Source: Euzebya tangerina (GTDB lineage Bacteria > Actinomycetota > Nitriliruptoria > Euzebyales > Euzebyaceae). From it: DNA of 64,000 nt. Both the position numbers and the translations under genes were made by a program. This document shows, piece after piece, positions 1-8,359 of the stretch. The DNA lies in NCBI RefSeq assembly GCF_003074135.1, contig NZ_PPDK01000001.1, forward strand, positions 2,604,001 through 2,668,000. The letters are read 5' to 3'. The notes beneath the pieces are model-generated. The model saw only the letters and a list, made by a program, of their open reading frames with translations. It was not told the DNA's origin and searched no databases. The first letter of the stretch is position 1, and every line of letters starts with the position of its first letter.

Positions 1-39
1 GCCTCGACGGAGTCGGCGCCCGCCCGACTGGAGCCAGCC

Positions 40-918
40 GTGCCTGAGCACCTGGTGCCGTCCGCCGATCCGGTGACGGCATCGGATGACGCAGAGCTGC
101 GCCGACTCGGTGAGCGACTGTCGTTGCGGCGCTACCTCGCCGAGGTCTGGTCGTTCAGGGAGTTCGCAGCGATCGGACCCGTGGCACAGATGCGCGCCGA
201 GAGTTCCGAGACACGGCTCGGGACGGCATGGAATCTCATCAACCCGCTGCTGCTCGTCGCGGTGTACTACCTGATCTTCCAGGTGATCCTCGGCATCGAG
301 GAACGGCGTGGCGTGAGCAACTACCTGCCGTTCCTCACGGTCGGCATCCTCGCCTACAACTTCCTGCGGCGCAGCACGCAGAGCGGCTCGAAGTCCATCA
401 TCAAGGGTCGCAAGATGATGCAGTCGATCTACTTCCCTCGGGTCATCCTGCCGATGAGCGCAACGGTGACGCAACTGCTGTCCTACTTCTGGTCGATCGG
501 TGCGATGGTCATCCTGCTGCCCATCATGGGGGTCCGCCCAAGTCGAATGCTCCTGCTGTTCCCGGTGGCCCTGATCCTGCAGCTGGTGATGAACTTCGGA
601 CTCTCGTTCCTCGCGGCTCGGCTCACCTTTCACTTCAGGGACTTCGAGAACCTGCTCCCGTTCCTGCTGCGCGTGGGAACCTACATCTCCGGTGTGCTCA
701 TCCCGATCAATCCCGACATCATCAGCAACGATCTGCTGCGCGGCGCACTCCGCGTGCTGCCGACATCGGCGATCGTGGACGTCGTGCGCCAGACGCTGCT
801 CGACGACTACGCCTTCGACCCCGTTTCGTGGATCCTCGCCGGCGTCTGGTCGGTGGTGCTGATGACCGTCGGCTTCTGGTGGTTCACGCGCGCTGAGAAC
901 GAGTACGGCCGTGTCTGA
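40..918 (+). CDS. ABC-2 type polysaccharide export permease (Wzm/TagG-like)
   Basis: Inner-membrane permease that would move a lipid-linked polysaccharide across the cytoplasmic membrane together with the ATPase that follows it. The N-terminal half is cytoplasmic and ends in the family-typical stretch RLGTAWNLINPLL; about six hydrophobic segments follow from residue 70 to the end, as in ABC-2 exporters of O-antigen, teichoic acid and similar glycans. It overlaps the ATPase gene by 8 bp, so the two are almost certainly co-translated. The reading frame stays open to the left edge of the window, so the GTG at 40 is only the first start visible here and the true start may lie upstream. Family is clear; the exported substrate is not. 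Confidence 0.9.
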   Translation: MPEHLVPSADPVTASDDAELRRLGERLSLRRYLAEVWSFREFAAIGPVAQMRAESSETRLGTAWNLINPLLLVAVYYLIFQVILGIEERRGVSNYLPFLTVGILAYNFLRRSTQSGSKSIIKGRKMMQSIYFPRVILPMSATVTQLLSYFWSIGAMVILLPIMGVRPSRMLLLFPVALILQLVMNFGLSFLAARLTFHFRDFENLLPFLLRVGTYISGVLIPINPDIISNDLLRGALRVLPTSAIVDVVRQTLLDDYAFDPVSWILAGVWSVVLMTVGFWWFTRAENEYGRV

Positions 919-1801
919 ACCCACCGCCGCCGGTCCATTGGACGTGGACGCGCACCCAGTCGGTCCCCGCGACCTCAACGGCGATGCCGATCGCAGCCAC
1001 GGTCAGCGGCCGGCCGTCTCCGTCGAGCACGTCGACGTCCGGTACCAGGTCTATGCGGAGAAGCGTCGAAGTCTGCGGCGCCTGTTGGCCGGCGACGCGC
1101 GCCAACGGCAGCAGCGCGAGATCCACGCGGTGCGAGACGTCTCATTCATGGTGCAGTCGGGCGAGGCCATCGGCGTGCTCGGTCACAACGGCTCCGGCAA
1201 GTCGACACTCCTGCGTGCGATCGGCGGGCTGATGCCCGTCTCCGGCGGCGCGGTTCGGGTCCGGTCCTTGCCCGTGCTGCTCGGGGTGAAGGCCGCGCTC
1301 GAGGGCGATCTGTCAGCCCGGGCGAACGTGATCCTCGGGGGATTGGCTCTGCAGATACCGCGCAAGGTGCTGCAGGAGAACATGGACGACATCATCGAGT
1401 TCGCTGGGGTCGAGGAGCACGCGGACATTCCGCTGCGTGCCTTCTCTTCTGGAATGAAGGCCCGCTTGCAGTTCGCGATCTCCACCGTGGTCTCACCCGA
1501 GATACTGCTCATCGACGAGGCACTCTCGGTTGGGGATGCCGAGTTCAAGGCCAAGTCGGACGACCGAATCCGCGAGATGATGGCGGACGCGAGCACGGTC
1601 TTCCTGGTGTCGCACTCGCCGAAGAACATCACCGACATCTGTAGTCGTGCCATCTGGTTGGACCAGGGTCGGCTGATCGCCGACGGTCCGGCGGAAGACG
1701 TCGTCGAGGCGTACCAGGACCACGTGGAGGAACTCCGCAGACGCCGCCGCCAGCGCAAGCGGGCCCAGCAGAACAGCGCCCGCACACCGGTGTCAGGCTG
1801 A
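911..1801 (+). CDS. ABC transporter ATPase for polysaccharide export (Wzt/TagH-like)
   Basis: Nucleotide-binding subunit that powers the preceding permease. Walker A is GHNGSGKST, the signature loop is FSSGMKARLQFA and Walker B is ILLIDEAL, followed by the D-loop SVGD and the switch histidine in VSHSPKNI. The N-terminal extension of about 35 residues before the ATPase fold and the short basic C-terminus (RRRRRQRKRAQQ) lack the carbohydrate-binding C-terminal domain of classical Wzt, so this is closer to the short TagH/RfbE form. The GTG start lies inside the end of the permease gene. Its stop overlaps the stop of the glycosyltransferase gene that reads towards it. Confidence 0.93.
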   Translation: MSEPTAAGPLDVDAHPVGPRDLNGDADRSHGQRPAVSVEHVDVRYQVYAEKRRSLRRLLAGDARQRQQREIHAVRDVSFMVQSGEAIGVLGHNGSGKSTLLRAIGGLMPVSGGAVRVRSLPVLLGVKAALEGDLSARANVILGGLALQIPRKVLQENMDDIIEFAGVEEHADIPLRAFSSGMKARLQFAISTVVSPEILLIDEALSVGDAEFKAKSDDRIREMMADASTVFLVSHSPKNITDICSRAIWLDQGRLIADGPAEDVVEAYQDHVEELRRRRRQRKRAQQNSARTPVSG

Positions 1802-2851
1802 GTCCACGCGCATGACCTGCGCCAGCGTCGAGCGATTGCGGTCCCATCCCAGCTCGGGACGGAGTTCCAAGCAGGCGGCGACGCACTGCGCATGCCGCTC
1901 ATCGTCTCGGGCCAGCGTTCGGACCGCGGCAGCCAGGGCCTCAGGATCATCGACCGGAACCGCCAACCCGACACCGTGGTCCCGGACCAAGTCGCGTTGT
2001 TGCCCGAGATCTGTGACCACGACCGGGACGCCGGAGGCTATCGACTCGATGACCTTCAACGGGCTGGCCATCTCGGCCTCGGTCCGCTTCGGGCTGAGCG
2101 TCACCCGTGCGCGGCGGAGCAGCTCGGCTAGCTCGACCTGAGGCAGCGGCCCCAGCAGTCGGACGGACGGTGGGGCGTCGCTGCGGATCATCCGGGTGAG
2201 CGGGCCATCGCCGACGACGAGCAGATCGAGATCGTCCGGCCAGGCCGGGGAGCGGACGGCCCGGATGAGGACATCAAGGCCCTGCCACGTCGTCAGGGCG
2301 CCGAAGAAGAGGGCGTACTCGGGACGGTCATCACGCCCTTCGGCCGGTGCCGGCCTGAATATGGAGAGATCGGCCCCATTCGGCATGATCGTGGGCTTCA
2401 CTCCCACCTGCCGGTGGATGGCCTCGGCCATGACTCGGCTCACGACGATCACGTGGTCCGCCGTCCGCAGTTGATATGCGCTGCAAGCCGAGAGGAGACC
2501 GAGGAGTGGTCGCAGCCACCGGTGGACGGCCGCGAAGTCGGTCACCTCCCCGTTGACCTCCTCGACCCGATGGACGTCGCAGGCCGCGGCAACCAACGAG
2601 ATCGGCGCTCCCAGGGGGTGGTGGCGCACGTAGGCCGCGTCAACGGTGCGAAGCTGCCAGCAGGCGCTCACCAGGGTCACGACAATGCCGAGCAGTCGGG
2701 AGATCGGTCCGCGACTGGCCGGCGGCGCGACGGCCACGACCTCGAACCCGAGTGCCCGCAACTCCTTGCGGACCTCCATGACGTGAGTGCGGGAACCTTG
2801 ACCGGCGTCAAGTCCTTGGAGGGTGACGTGCAGGACGCGTGGCTGTTCCAT
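1793..2851 (-). CDS. Family 4 glycosyltransferase
   Basis: Predicted retaining GT-B glycosyltransferase that adds a sugar from an activated donor. The N-terminal Rossmann half starts MEQPRVLHVTLQGLDAG; the C-terminal donor domain holds PEYALFFGALTTWQGLD and the E-x7-E region EAEMASPLKVIESIASGVPV, typical of GT4 enzymes. I start at the ATG at 2851; in-frame codons further upstream encode a low-complexity stretch unlike the family. It is 29 bp downstream of the sulfotransferase gene on the same strand and convergent with the export ATPase, so it probably builds the exported glycan. Acceptor and sugar cannot be read from sequence. Confidence 0.9.
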   Translation of the reverse strand: MEQPRVLHVTLQGLDAGQGSRTHVMEVRKELRALGFEVVAVAPPASRGPISRLLGIVVTLVSACWQLRTVDAAYVRHHPLGAPISLVAAACDVHRVEEVNGEVTDFAAVHRWLRPLLGLLSACSAYQLRTADHVIVVSRVMAEAIHRQVGVKPTIMPNGADLSIFRPAPAEGRDDRPEYALFFGALTTWQGLDVLIRAVRSPAWPDDLDLLVVGDGPLTRMIRSDAPPSVRLLGPLPQVELAELLRRARVTLSPKRTEAEMASPLKVIESIASGVPVVVTDLGQQRDLVRDHGVGLAVPVDDPEALAAAVRTLARDDERHAQCVAACLELRPELGWDRNRSTLAQVMRVDSA

Positions 2852-2879
2852 CACCGGGGCTGGCGGCCGAGGGCAGGAC

Positions 2880-3626
2880 TCACCGAGGGCCGAGCCACGT
2901 TGACAGATCCCTCTCGATGAGCTCTTCCAGCCGCTCGACATCGTCTTGGTACAGAGCGCGCAACTCACGAGCCAGTCGCTGGCTCAGGCGTGGCATCTGA
3001 TCCCACCCTCGCCGCTGCTGCTTGCTCTTCAGACGCTTGTCGTTCGTCCGGAAGTCGAGCTGATCGGGCGGGACTGTGGAGGGAACCTCGAGGAAGCCCA
3101 AGACATCCTCGAATAGGGCCACCGGGTCGTCCGAGAGGTCATCGTGCAGCACGACCTTGATGTCGCAGAAGCGTTGTCGCCAGTGGTCCAGAGCGGCGCC
3201 GTATCGACCGAGCGTCACCATGCCGAAGTCGTCGGAGAGCTCGTCGATCTGTGGGGTGTAGCTCCGACGTCCTCGCATGATGTGGTGGGTGTAGGCGGAC
3301 AGATACCGCTCAACGGGATCACGCAAGATGATCAGGATTCGCGGGTCGCCCAAGATCGCCTGGACGTTCTCCGCGACATCGATGTGCGGCTTGGGAACGC
3401 GGAAGTAGTGCGGCGTGGATTCCAGGTAGTACTCGACACCATCGGTGGCGGGGAAGTGTTCCCGGTACTTCTCCTGCTCATCGACGTCATGGCAGGCGGG
3501 TCTGTTGAAGAACTCCAGCTCCTTGGGCTCGGATGCGTAGATGTGCGGCGAGAGCGAGAGCGCTTGATGCAGCCACGTGGTGCCGCACTTCTGGCCGCCG
3601 GCGATCAGGAGGTTAGGAAAGGGCAT
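2880..3626 (-). CDS. Sulfotransferase family protein
   Basis: Predicted cytoplasmic PAPS-dependent sulfotransferase. The 5'-phosphosulfate-binding loop is AGGQKCGTTWLHQAL near the N-terminus and the 3'-phosphate-binding region is ILIILRDPVERYLSAYTHH, both classical for the heparan N-sulfotransferase-like group. The ATG at 3626 (MPFPNLLIAGGQK) puts the loop at the usual distance from the N-terminus; a start at 3665 would add 13 unconserved residues. About 248 residues, somewhat short for the family but with both cofactor motifs. Placed between a glycosyltransferase and another sulfotransferase-containing protein, it likely sulfates the surface glycan. Confidence 0.9.
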   Translation of the reverse strand: MPFPNLLIAGGQKCGTTWLHQALSLSPHIYASEPKELEFFNRPACHDVDEQEKYREHFPATDGVEYYLESTPHYFRVPKPHIDVAENVQAILGDPRILIILRDPVERYLSAYTHHIMRGRRSYTPQIDELSDDFGMVTLGRYGAALDHWRQRFCDIKVVLHDDLSDDPVALFEDVLGFLEVPSTVPPDQLDFRTNDKRLKSKQQRRGWDQMPRLSQRLARELRALYQDDVERLEELIERDLSTWLGPR

Positions 3627-3686
3627 TGGTCGCAGGGAGGCCGGACGTGTGGGAGGTGACTTCAAGACCGTGCCGCCGGCATCGCA

Positions 3687-4139
3687 TCACAGTTGGTCCA
3701 TGATTCCGTGACGGACGGTCTGCGCCGGTGTCTCCGCCAGCGCAAGGATATCGACGCTCAGCAGTGGGAACCCGCTGGCGTGGTCCTCCGGCGAGTTGGT
3801 CAGGACGGCAACCTCGATCATCCCGCTGTCTGCAGCTGCCGCCAGGTCACTGGAGAGGTCCGTGATCGCCCGCGCGTCCAGCAGCATGCCGTGACCCAGG
3901 TGCAGCTGATGGCCCAGCCACATCATCAGCTCGCCGGTGACGAGGCCGGGAGTCGAGCTCTGCTCCTGCTGACGCTTGGCAAGTCGCACGTGCCGCAGGA
4001 AGCGCTCCATCCACTCGGAGTCAGGTTGAACGATCCCGACAGACGCCAGGGCCTCGGACAGGGGCTGCCAGGCCGGCGCCAGGTCCTCGGCCACCACCAG
4101 CAGGGCCGGTCCAGCAACGACCGTGGACGATGTCGTCAT
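3687..4139 (-). CDS. Hypothetical protein coupled to the sulfotransferase-glycosyltransferase fusion
   Basis: About 150 residues, not recognised. It has no signal peptide or membrane segment and looks like a soluble alpha/beta protein: a hydrophobic strand near residue 12 (GPALLVVAEDL), a helical middle with a basic stretch (RHVRLAKRQQEQ), and strand-like IEVAVLTN and LLSVDILAL. The ATG at 4139 overlaps the stop of the upstream 1094-residue gene by 4 bp (ATGA), so translation is coupled and the product probably works with that protein. A start at 4241 is open but would overlap that gene by about 100 bp. Function unknown. Confidence 0.7.
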   Translation of the reverse strand: MTTSSTVVAGPALLVVAEDLAPAWQPLSEALASVGIVQPDSEWMERFLRHVRLAKRQQEQSSTPGLVTGELMMWLGHQLHLGHGMLLDARAITDLSSDLAAAADSGMIEVAVLTNSPEDHASGFPLLSVDILALAETPAQTVRHGIMDQL

Positions 4140-7100
4140 CGGTCCGTCCGCTCGACGCAGTAGACCTGTCGACGTCCGTCGGTGAGGGAGGAGACGATGA
4201 CCCGGTCTCCGGCCCGGTTCGGAACAGGATGCAGATCGCACCGGTACAGCCCTCGGGAGGGGTTGTGGAAGGGGAATCTGGCCACCTGCACCGCCTTGCC
4301 TGAGGACAGGTCCAGTCGATGCAACGTCACGGTTTCCCGGTAGGGCTCGTCGTAGATGAACACGGACGGGTCCTCACTCAGGTGACGCAGGTGGACGTTG
4401 CGGTCGAAGTGCCCGTCTCCGAGAGACCGTGGCGTCTCGTCGGCAAGATCTCTCACCACTCGTACGTCCTTCGCCGCCGCATCCCAGTAGTAGAGCTCCT
4501 CCGCCGTCCACCACATCACGTGCGAGGTGGCGGTCGCCAGCAGATGTGGGGAGGCGTCCTCGCCCTCCACATCCATGGTGACGCTCACCCCCTGATGGTC
4601 GCTCCAGGGGCCATCAGGATGTCGCCACCGCAGCTTGCAGGTCAGCCGCCGGTCGTCGGGCGAGAGCTTCACGTGATTGAACCAGAAGTGGAAGCGCTCG
4701 GTCCGGAGCTCCTCGCTGAGTGTGGGGTCTCGACGGTGGAGTTGGGCGATGACCGCCTCGACGGCCTGGCTGATCGACAGGATCAGATGCTGCTCACCCG
4801 TCGAGAGATCCACACGCCAGACGCCGTCGTCGTCGGGTGCCCGCACCAGGTCGCGACGTCGCGCCGACGCGTAGCCGTAGCCGGGCCGGAGGCCGTCAAG
4901 TCGCTGCAGGTCGACCGAGGTGCCCCAGCGACCGTTGCGGGCCAGGGCGTAGATGGGTCTGGCGAGCCGCTTGCCCCTCGTCCCGTCCTGGAGGTCGATG
5001 ATCCGCGCCCCCAGCCCGTCGCCCTCCCGAACGTTGAAGATGACCTGATCGCGGCCCGGGATCCACTGGGCCATCGGCCCCTGCTGCCAACTCCACGCGG
5101 TCGTCTCCGCCAGTGGCTCGAAGCCGCCACGGTCGACGTCGACCACGCCGACCCGCACCCGATGCTCGGGCGTGATCTCGGTGCTGTGATGGGTCAACTC
5201 CATGGCGACCAGTCGAGACTCGTCCTGGTTGAGCACGGGGATGTCGTAGTAGCAGTGCATGTGACCGATGCCGATACCGGTGCCGGCGGTGAGTTGCCGA
5301 ACGGACCAACCCTCCCTGGCTGCAGCCCCGTCCCTGCGTTGCCGACGACCGTGGTTGAGGACCGGTCTGATCGCGCGACGGTAGGCCCGTAGGTCCTCGG
5401 CATGTGCGGCCCAGTCCGTCGGCGCGGGATCGACCCGGGGCTGGAAGAGGCCGGGCGGCACCTTCCACCCGTTGGACTCGAACTGCTCGTGAAGGGCCAG
5501 GGAGTACCGTGCCGCGCCGCGTGACTGGTCTCCCCGGGCGATCCGGTCTTCCAGGTCACGTCGGAACCCCGCATGCCACTTGAAGTGAGCGCTGTAGATC
5601 GGGAACGTGAACCGGAAGTGGCTGTCCCGGATGCGGGGGAAGTTGCGAAGGTGCGTTCCGTGCAAGGTGGCCAGGCGGTTGTTCAGCACGTGCGTCCACC
5701 GTCGACGGACCTGCTCGGAGAAGGCCTGATGTCGCAGCAGACGTCGAGGCGTGCACCCCTCCTGCTCGGCGATCTCCTGCAGCCACTCCTTGGTGAAGTC
5801 CAGGCTGACGCCGTGACCACCGGGGCTCGGCAGGACACACGCCGCGTGCAGGATGAGGTTGCACGTGCCAGCCCCCTCGGCGAGATCGACGTCCTGCGGC
5901 AATCGGGTCATCAGGTCGCCCTCCCGCGGGAACTGCTCGAACGGGCTGATGTGAGGCGTGAGCTCGGGCAGGGAGCCATCGGCGGTCAGCCGATCGATCA
6001 TCGGGCCCTGAACGCCCAGGAACCCGTTGTCGCGAAGGAACTCGACCACTGGTTCGATACCGTCGGGGAAGATGTTGAACTCGTCGACGTCGGCATTGAC
6101 GATCCAGCCGGCCAGGCCCACCATCGCTCGTTGCAGGTCTCGTCGGCGACGCCACATCTCGGCACTGTGGTACGGGCCCACCCACACGTGCTCCGCCGAG
6201 ACGCCCCGCTCAGCCAGGAGTTCGGTGGCACGGACCAGTCCCTCACTCTCCGCATCCGAGGTGTTGAGGATCACGTGCATGTTGGCGGGTTCGATCCCGA
6301 GCGACTGGTAGTGGTCGATGAACGGGCCGAGGAGTTCGGTGCTGTTGTCGACCCCGACGCAGCTGAGCAAGCTGACCTCTCGGTCCACGTCGCGAGGGCG
6401 TGGACGCTCGGTCCTCGCGTACGCGGCGAGGTGAGGCGACCGGGCGATCAGATCGTCGACAGTCCCAACCTGCGCCGCCGTCCACGCCACACGGTCGCTC
6501 GTCCTGTTGGCCCGCGGTTGGACCAGTTCGCTGACCTCGTCGACCAGGGCCTCGGAGGCGTCGAGGCCGAGTTCGTCGTAGATCCGTCGAACGGTGTCGG
6601 CAGGGTGGTTGATCAGCTCCTCGTGCGACACCACCAGCGTCTCGACCTCCCCGCTGAGCGTCGTCACGCCGTCGCTCAATCGACGGTAGTCGCTGATCAT
6701 CTCCTCCGACACCTGAGACGGCAGGTCACCGTGACGGTTGTCCCCTGTCTTGATGCGCAGTTGGTCATAGCGCCGGGACTTGCGCAACGTCATCGTCGCG
6801 ACGTTGTCGAAGGGGTCGCGCGTGACCACGACGAACACGATCCGGCGATCACCAACTCGACGGCGCAGCCGGTCCAGCAGCGACGGATCCTCCAAGACGT
6901 GCCGAACCGACCAGTCACCCTTCTTGTCACCGACCACTCGGAGTCGGCTGGCAGAACCTGTACCGGCGATCCGGTACCGGTACCCGTTCCACCACTGCCC
7001 GTTCTCGCGGAAGGCCTGCGCGTTGTCGTGAATGAGCGCGACGATCTCCGGCCAGCGAAGACCGTGGCGAACGAGCCCGAGCAGGTCGAGCTCATGGCTG

Positions 7101-7420
7101 ACACGGCCAGCTGGATGGGCATCGATGATTGCGCCAACCAGCGAGTGGCCCGACCGGGGGTAGCCGGCAAAGAGCACGACGGTATCGGCCTCCAGCATCG
7201 CCGGAACGTGGTGCAGGTTCTTCGCCGCGGTCCATCGCAGCTCCCGGAGGCTCACCGATCGGTGACGCCGCGACTCCTTCCCGTCGAAGACCGGCACCGA
7301 GTGGACCGTGTGGCCCGCCAGCATGATCGTCACCGTCGACGGGAGGTGCTCGGCGGAGAGTCTCTTCGCGGCTGACAGGCCCCGACGAAGCACTGAGTTG
7401 AGGGTGGAGACGATGGGCAC
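4136..7420 (-). CDS. Three-part fusion: sulfotransferase + GT2/GT92-like glycosyltransferase + propeller-like C-terminal region
   Basis: A 1094-residue protein with no signal peptide. Residues about 80-335 form a sulfotransferase-like domain: phosphosulfate loop FAGYPRSGHSLV (84-95) and 3'-phosphate motif VVTRDPFDN. Residues about 345-690 resemble the Glyco_tranf_2_4/GT92 group: LLSCVGVDNSTELLGPFIDH, a metal-binding WIVNADVDEFN (439-449) and a late HFKWHAG. Residues about 711-1094 contain repeating strand-turn units with WS, DL and DG turns, such as VRVGVVDVDRGGFEPL and GARIIDLQDGTRGKRL, recalling TolB/oligogalacturonate-lyase-like beta-propellers. The GTG at 7420 has an AAGG ribosome site 9 nt before it; an ATG at residue 33 is an alternative. 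Likely adds and sulfates a sugar. The propeller call is the weakest part. Confidence 0.82.
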   Translation of the reverse strand: MPIVSTLNSVLRRGLSAAKRLSAEHLPSTVTIMLAGHTVHSVPVFDGKESRRHRSVSLRELRWTAAKNLHHVPAMLEADTVVLFAGYPRSGHSLVGAIIDAHPAGRVSHELDLLGLVRHGLRWPEIVALIHDNAQAFRENGQWWNGYRYRIAGTGSASRLRVVGDKKGDWSVRHVLEDPSLLDRLRRRVGDRRIVFVVVTRDPFDNVATMTLRKSRRYDQLRIKTGDNRHGDLPSQVSEEMISDYRRLSDGVTTLSGEVETLVVSHEELINHPADTVRRIYDELGLDASEALVDEVSELVQPRANRTSDRVAWTAAQVGTVDDLIARSPHLAAYARTERPRPRDVDREVSLLSCVGVDNSTELLGPFIDHYQSLGIEPANMHVILNTSDAESEGLVRATELLAERGVSAEHVWVGPYHSAEMWRRRRDLQRAMVGLAGWIVNADVDEFNIFPDGIEPVVEFLRDNGFLGVQGPMIDRLTADGSLPELTPHISPFEQFPREGDLMTRLPQDVDLAEGAGTCNLILHAACVLPSPGGHGVSLDFTKEWLQEIAEQEGCTPRRLLRHQAFSEQVRRRWTHVLNNRLATLHGTHLRNFPRIRDSHFRFTFPIYSAHFKWHAGFRRDLEDRIARGDQSRGAARYSLALHEQFESNGWKVPPGLFQPRVDPAPTDWAAHAEDLRAYRRAIRPVLNHGRRQRRDGAAAREGWSVRQLTAGTGIGIGHMHCYYDIPVLNQDESRLVAMELTHHSTEITPEHRVRVGVVDVDRGGFEPLAETTAWSWQQGPMAQWIPGRDQVIFNVREGDGLGARIIDLQDGTRGKRLARPIYALARNGRWGTSVDLQRLDGLRPGYGYASARRRDLVRAPDDDGVWRVDLSTGEQHLILSISQAVEAVIAQLHRRDPTLSEELRTERFHFWFNHVKLSPDDRRLTCKLRWRHPDGPWSDHQGVSVTMDVEGEDASPHLLATATSHVMWWTAEELYYWDAAAKDVRVVRDLADETPRSLGDGHFDRNVHLRHLSEDPSVFIYDEPYRETVTLHRLDLSSGKAVQVARFPFHNPSRGLYRCDLHPVPNRAGDRVIVSSLTDGRRQVYCVERTDR

Positions 7421-7587
7421 GTGTCACGCCTTGCTACATACGGTCGTCGGATCGGTCACTGCACGCTACCGCGGTCGCGGAGGGGCGCGCGGAGACCTCC
7501 CACCCGACCGGACAAGCCATGGACGGGCTGCTGCGCGGTGTGCGGTGCTAGCGTCACCCGAGACCTGGTTGCTGAAAGGACCTCGTG

Positions 7588-8292
7588 ATGGCTCTCCCGC
7601 TACCTCCGCCGGAGATCCGGATGAACTCCGTGAATCAGCGCGACGACGACCGGTACCGCAGGGCCGCACGTCTTCTCGCATCGGCCCTCGGCGACGTCCT
7701 CGCGGTGGAGCGGTACTCCAAGAAGGTCCGTCGGCTCCCCGAGTGGACGGACATGAAGATCCTCGACCACGGATTCGGGACGGCACGACTCCTGTGTGGG
7801 CTCGAGCTTCTGGACCGTCTGCCGCACCGGTACTTCGGCCTCGACGTCCAACCGCAGCTGGTCGAGTGGGGACGGGCGGCGCTGCAGCCCACGGGATTCT
7901 GCGACTTCGAGCTCGTCGACATGCACAACCGGCGCTACAACCGGGACGGCACCCGTCAGCCCGTCGAGATCGTCCCCGACCGCTTCACCGGTGTTGACCT
8001 GATCGTCTCCCGCTCGATCTTCACGCACATGACCGCGCCGGACATCCGCCTGTGCCTGGGGGAGTTCCAACGGGCGCTTGCGCAGGGCGGACGCGTCTAC
8101 GTCACGGTCAACGTCAAGAACGGCGTCCCTGCTTGGGTCGACAACCCCGAGAAGCCGGATGCGCCGCCGCTGCTCAAGACGGAGTTGAACAAGAGCTACT
8201 TCGAGTACATGGTCGAAGATGCCGGCTTCCGGACCTCGGTGTTCGTCGAGAGCATCGAGAACCAGTGCGTCTACGTGTTGCGCAAGGAGTAG
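7588..8292 (+). CDS. Class I SAM-dependent methyltransferase
   Basis: About 234 residues. The SAM-binding motif I is MKILDHGFGTARLLCGLELL, followed by an acidic motif II in YFGLDVQPQLVEWG and a later strand VDLIVSRSIFTHM, all in the usual class I order. The ATG at 7588 follows AAAGGA at 7574-7579; a GTG one codon earlier (7585) is an alternative. It is divergent from the large fusion protein across a 167-bp gap, which holds a possible -10 box TAGCGT at 7549-7554. Position suggests modification of the surface glycan or a precursor, but the substrate is unknown. Confidence 0.83.
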   Translation: MALPLPPPEIRMNSVNQRDDDRYRRAARLLASALGDVLAVERYSKKVRRLPEWTDMKILDHGFGTARLLCGLELLDRLPHRYFGLDVQPQLVEWGRAALQPTGFCDFELVDMHNRRYNRDGTRQPVEIVPDRFTGVDLIVSRSIFTHMTAPDIRLCLGEFQRALAQGGRVYVTVNVKNGVPAWVDNPEKPDAPPLLKTELNKSYFEYMVEDAGFRTSVFVESIENQCVYVLRKE

Positions 8293-8346
8293 GCCGACCG
8301 AGCGAACGCCCACGCTGCCCCGGGGCGTGGCGGCCGGTTGCTCCGC

Positions 8347-8352
8347 TACCGT
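8347..8352 (+). promoter_or_regulatory. Putative -10 box of a leaderless galE promoter
   Basis: TACCGT lies 7 nt before the galE ATG, so transcription would begin at or next to the start codon. No ribosome-binding sequence precedes the ATG. Inferred from spacing only. Confidence 0.5.
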
Positions 8353-8359
8353 GGCACCC

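Noticed and set aside
8306-8326. Terminator hairpin after the methyltransferase gene
   Set aside because: CCACGC/GCGTGG pairs around a GC-rich loop but there is no T-run and it runs into the galE promoter; GC-rich DNA gives many such stems by chance.
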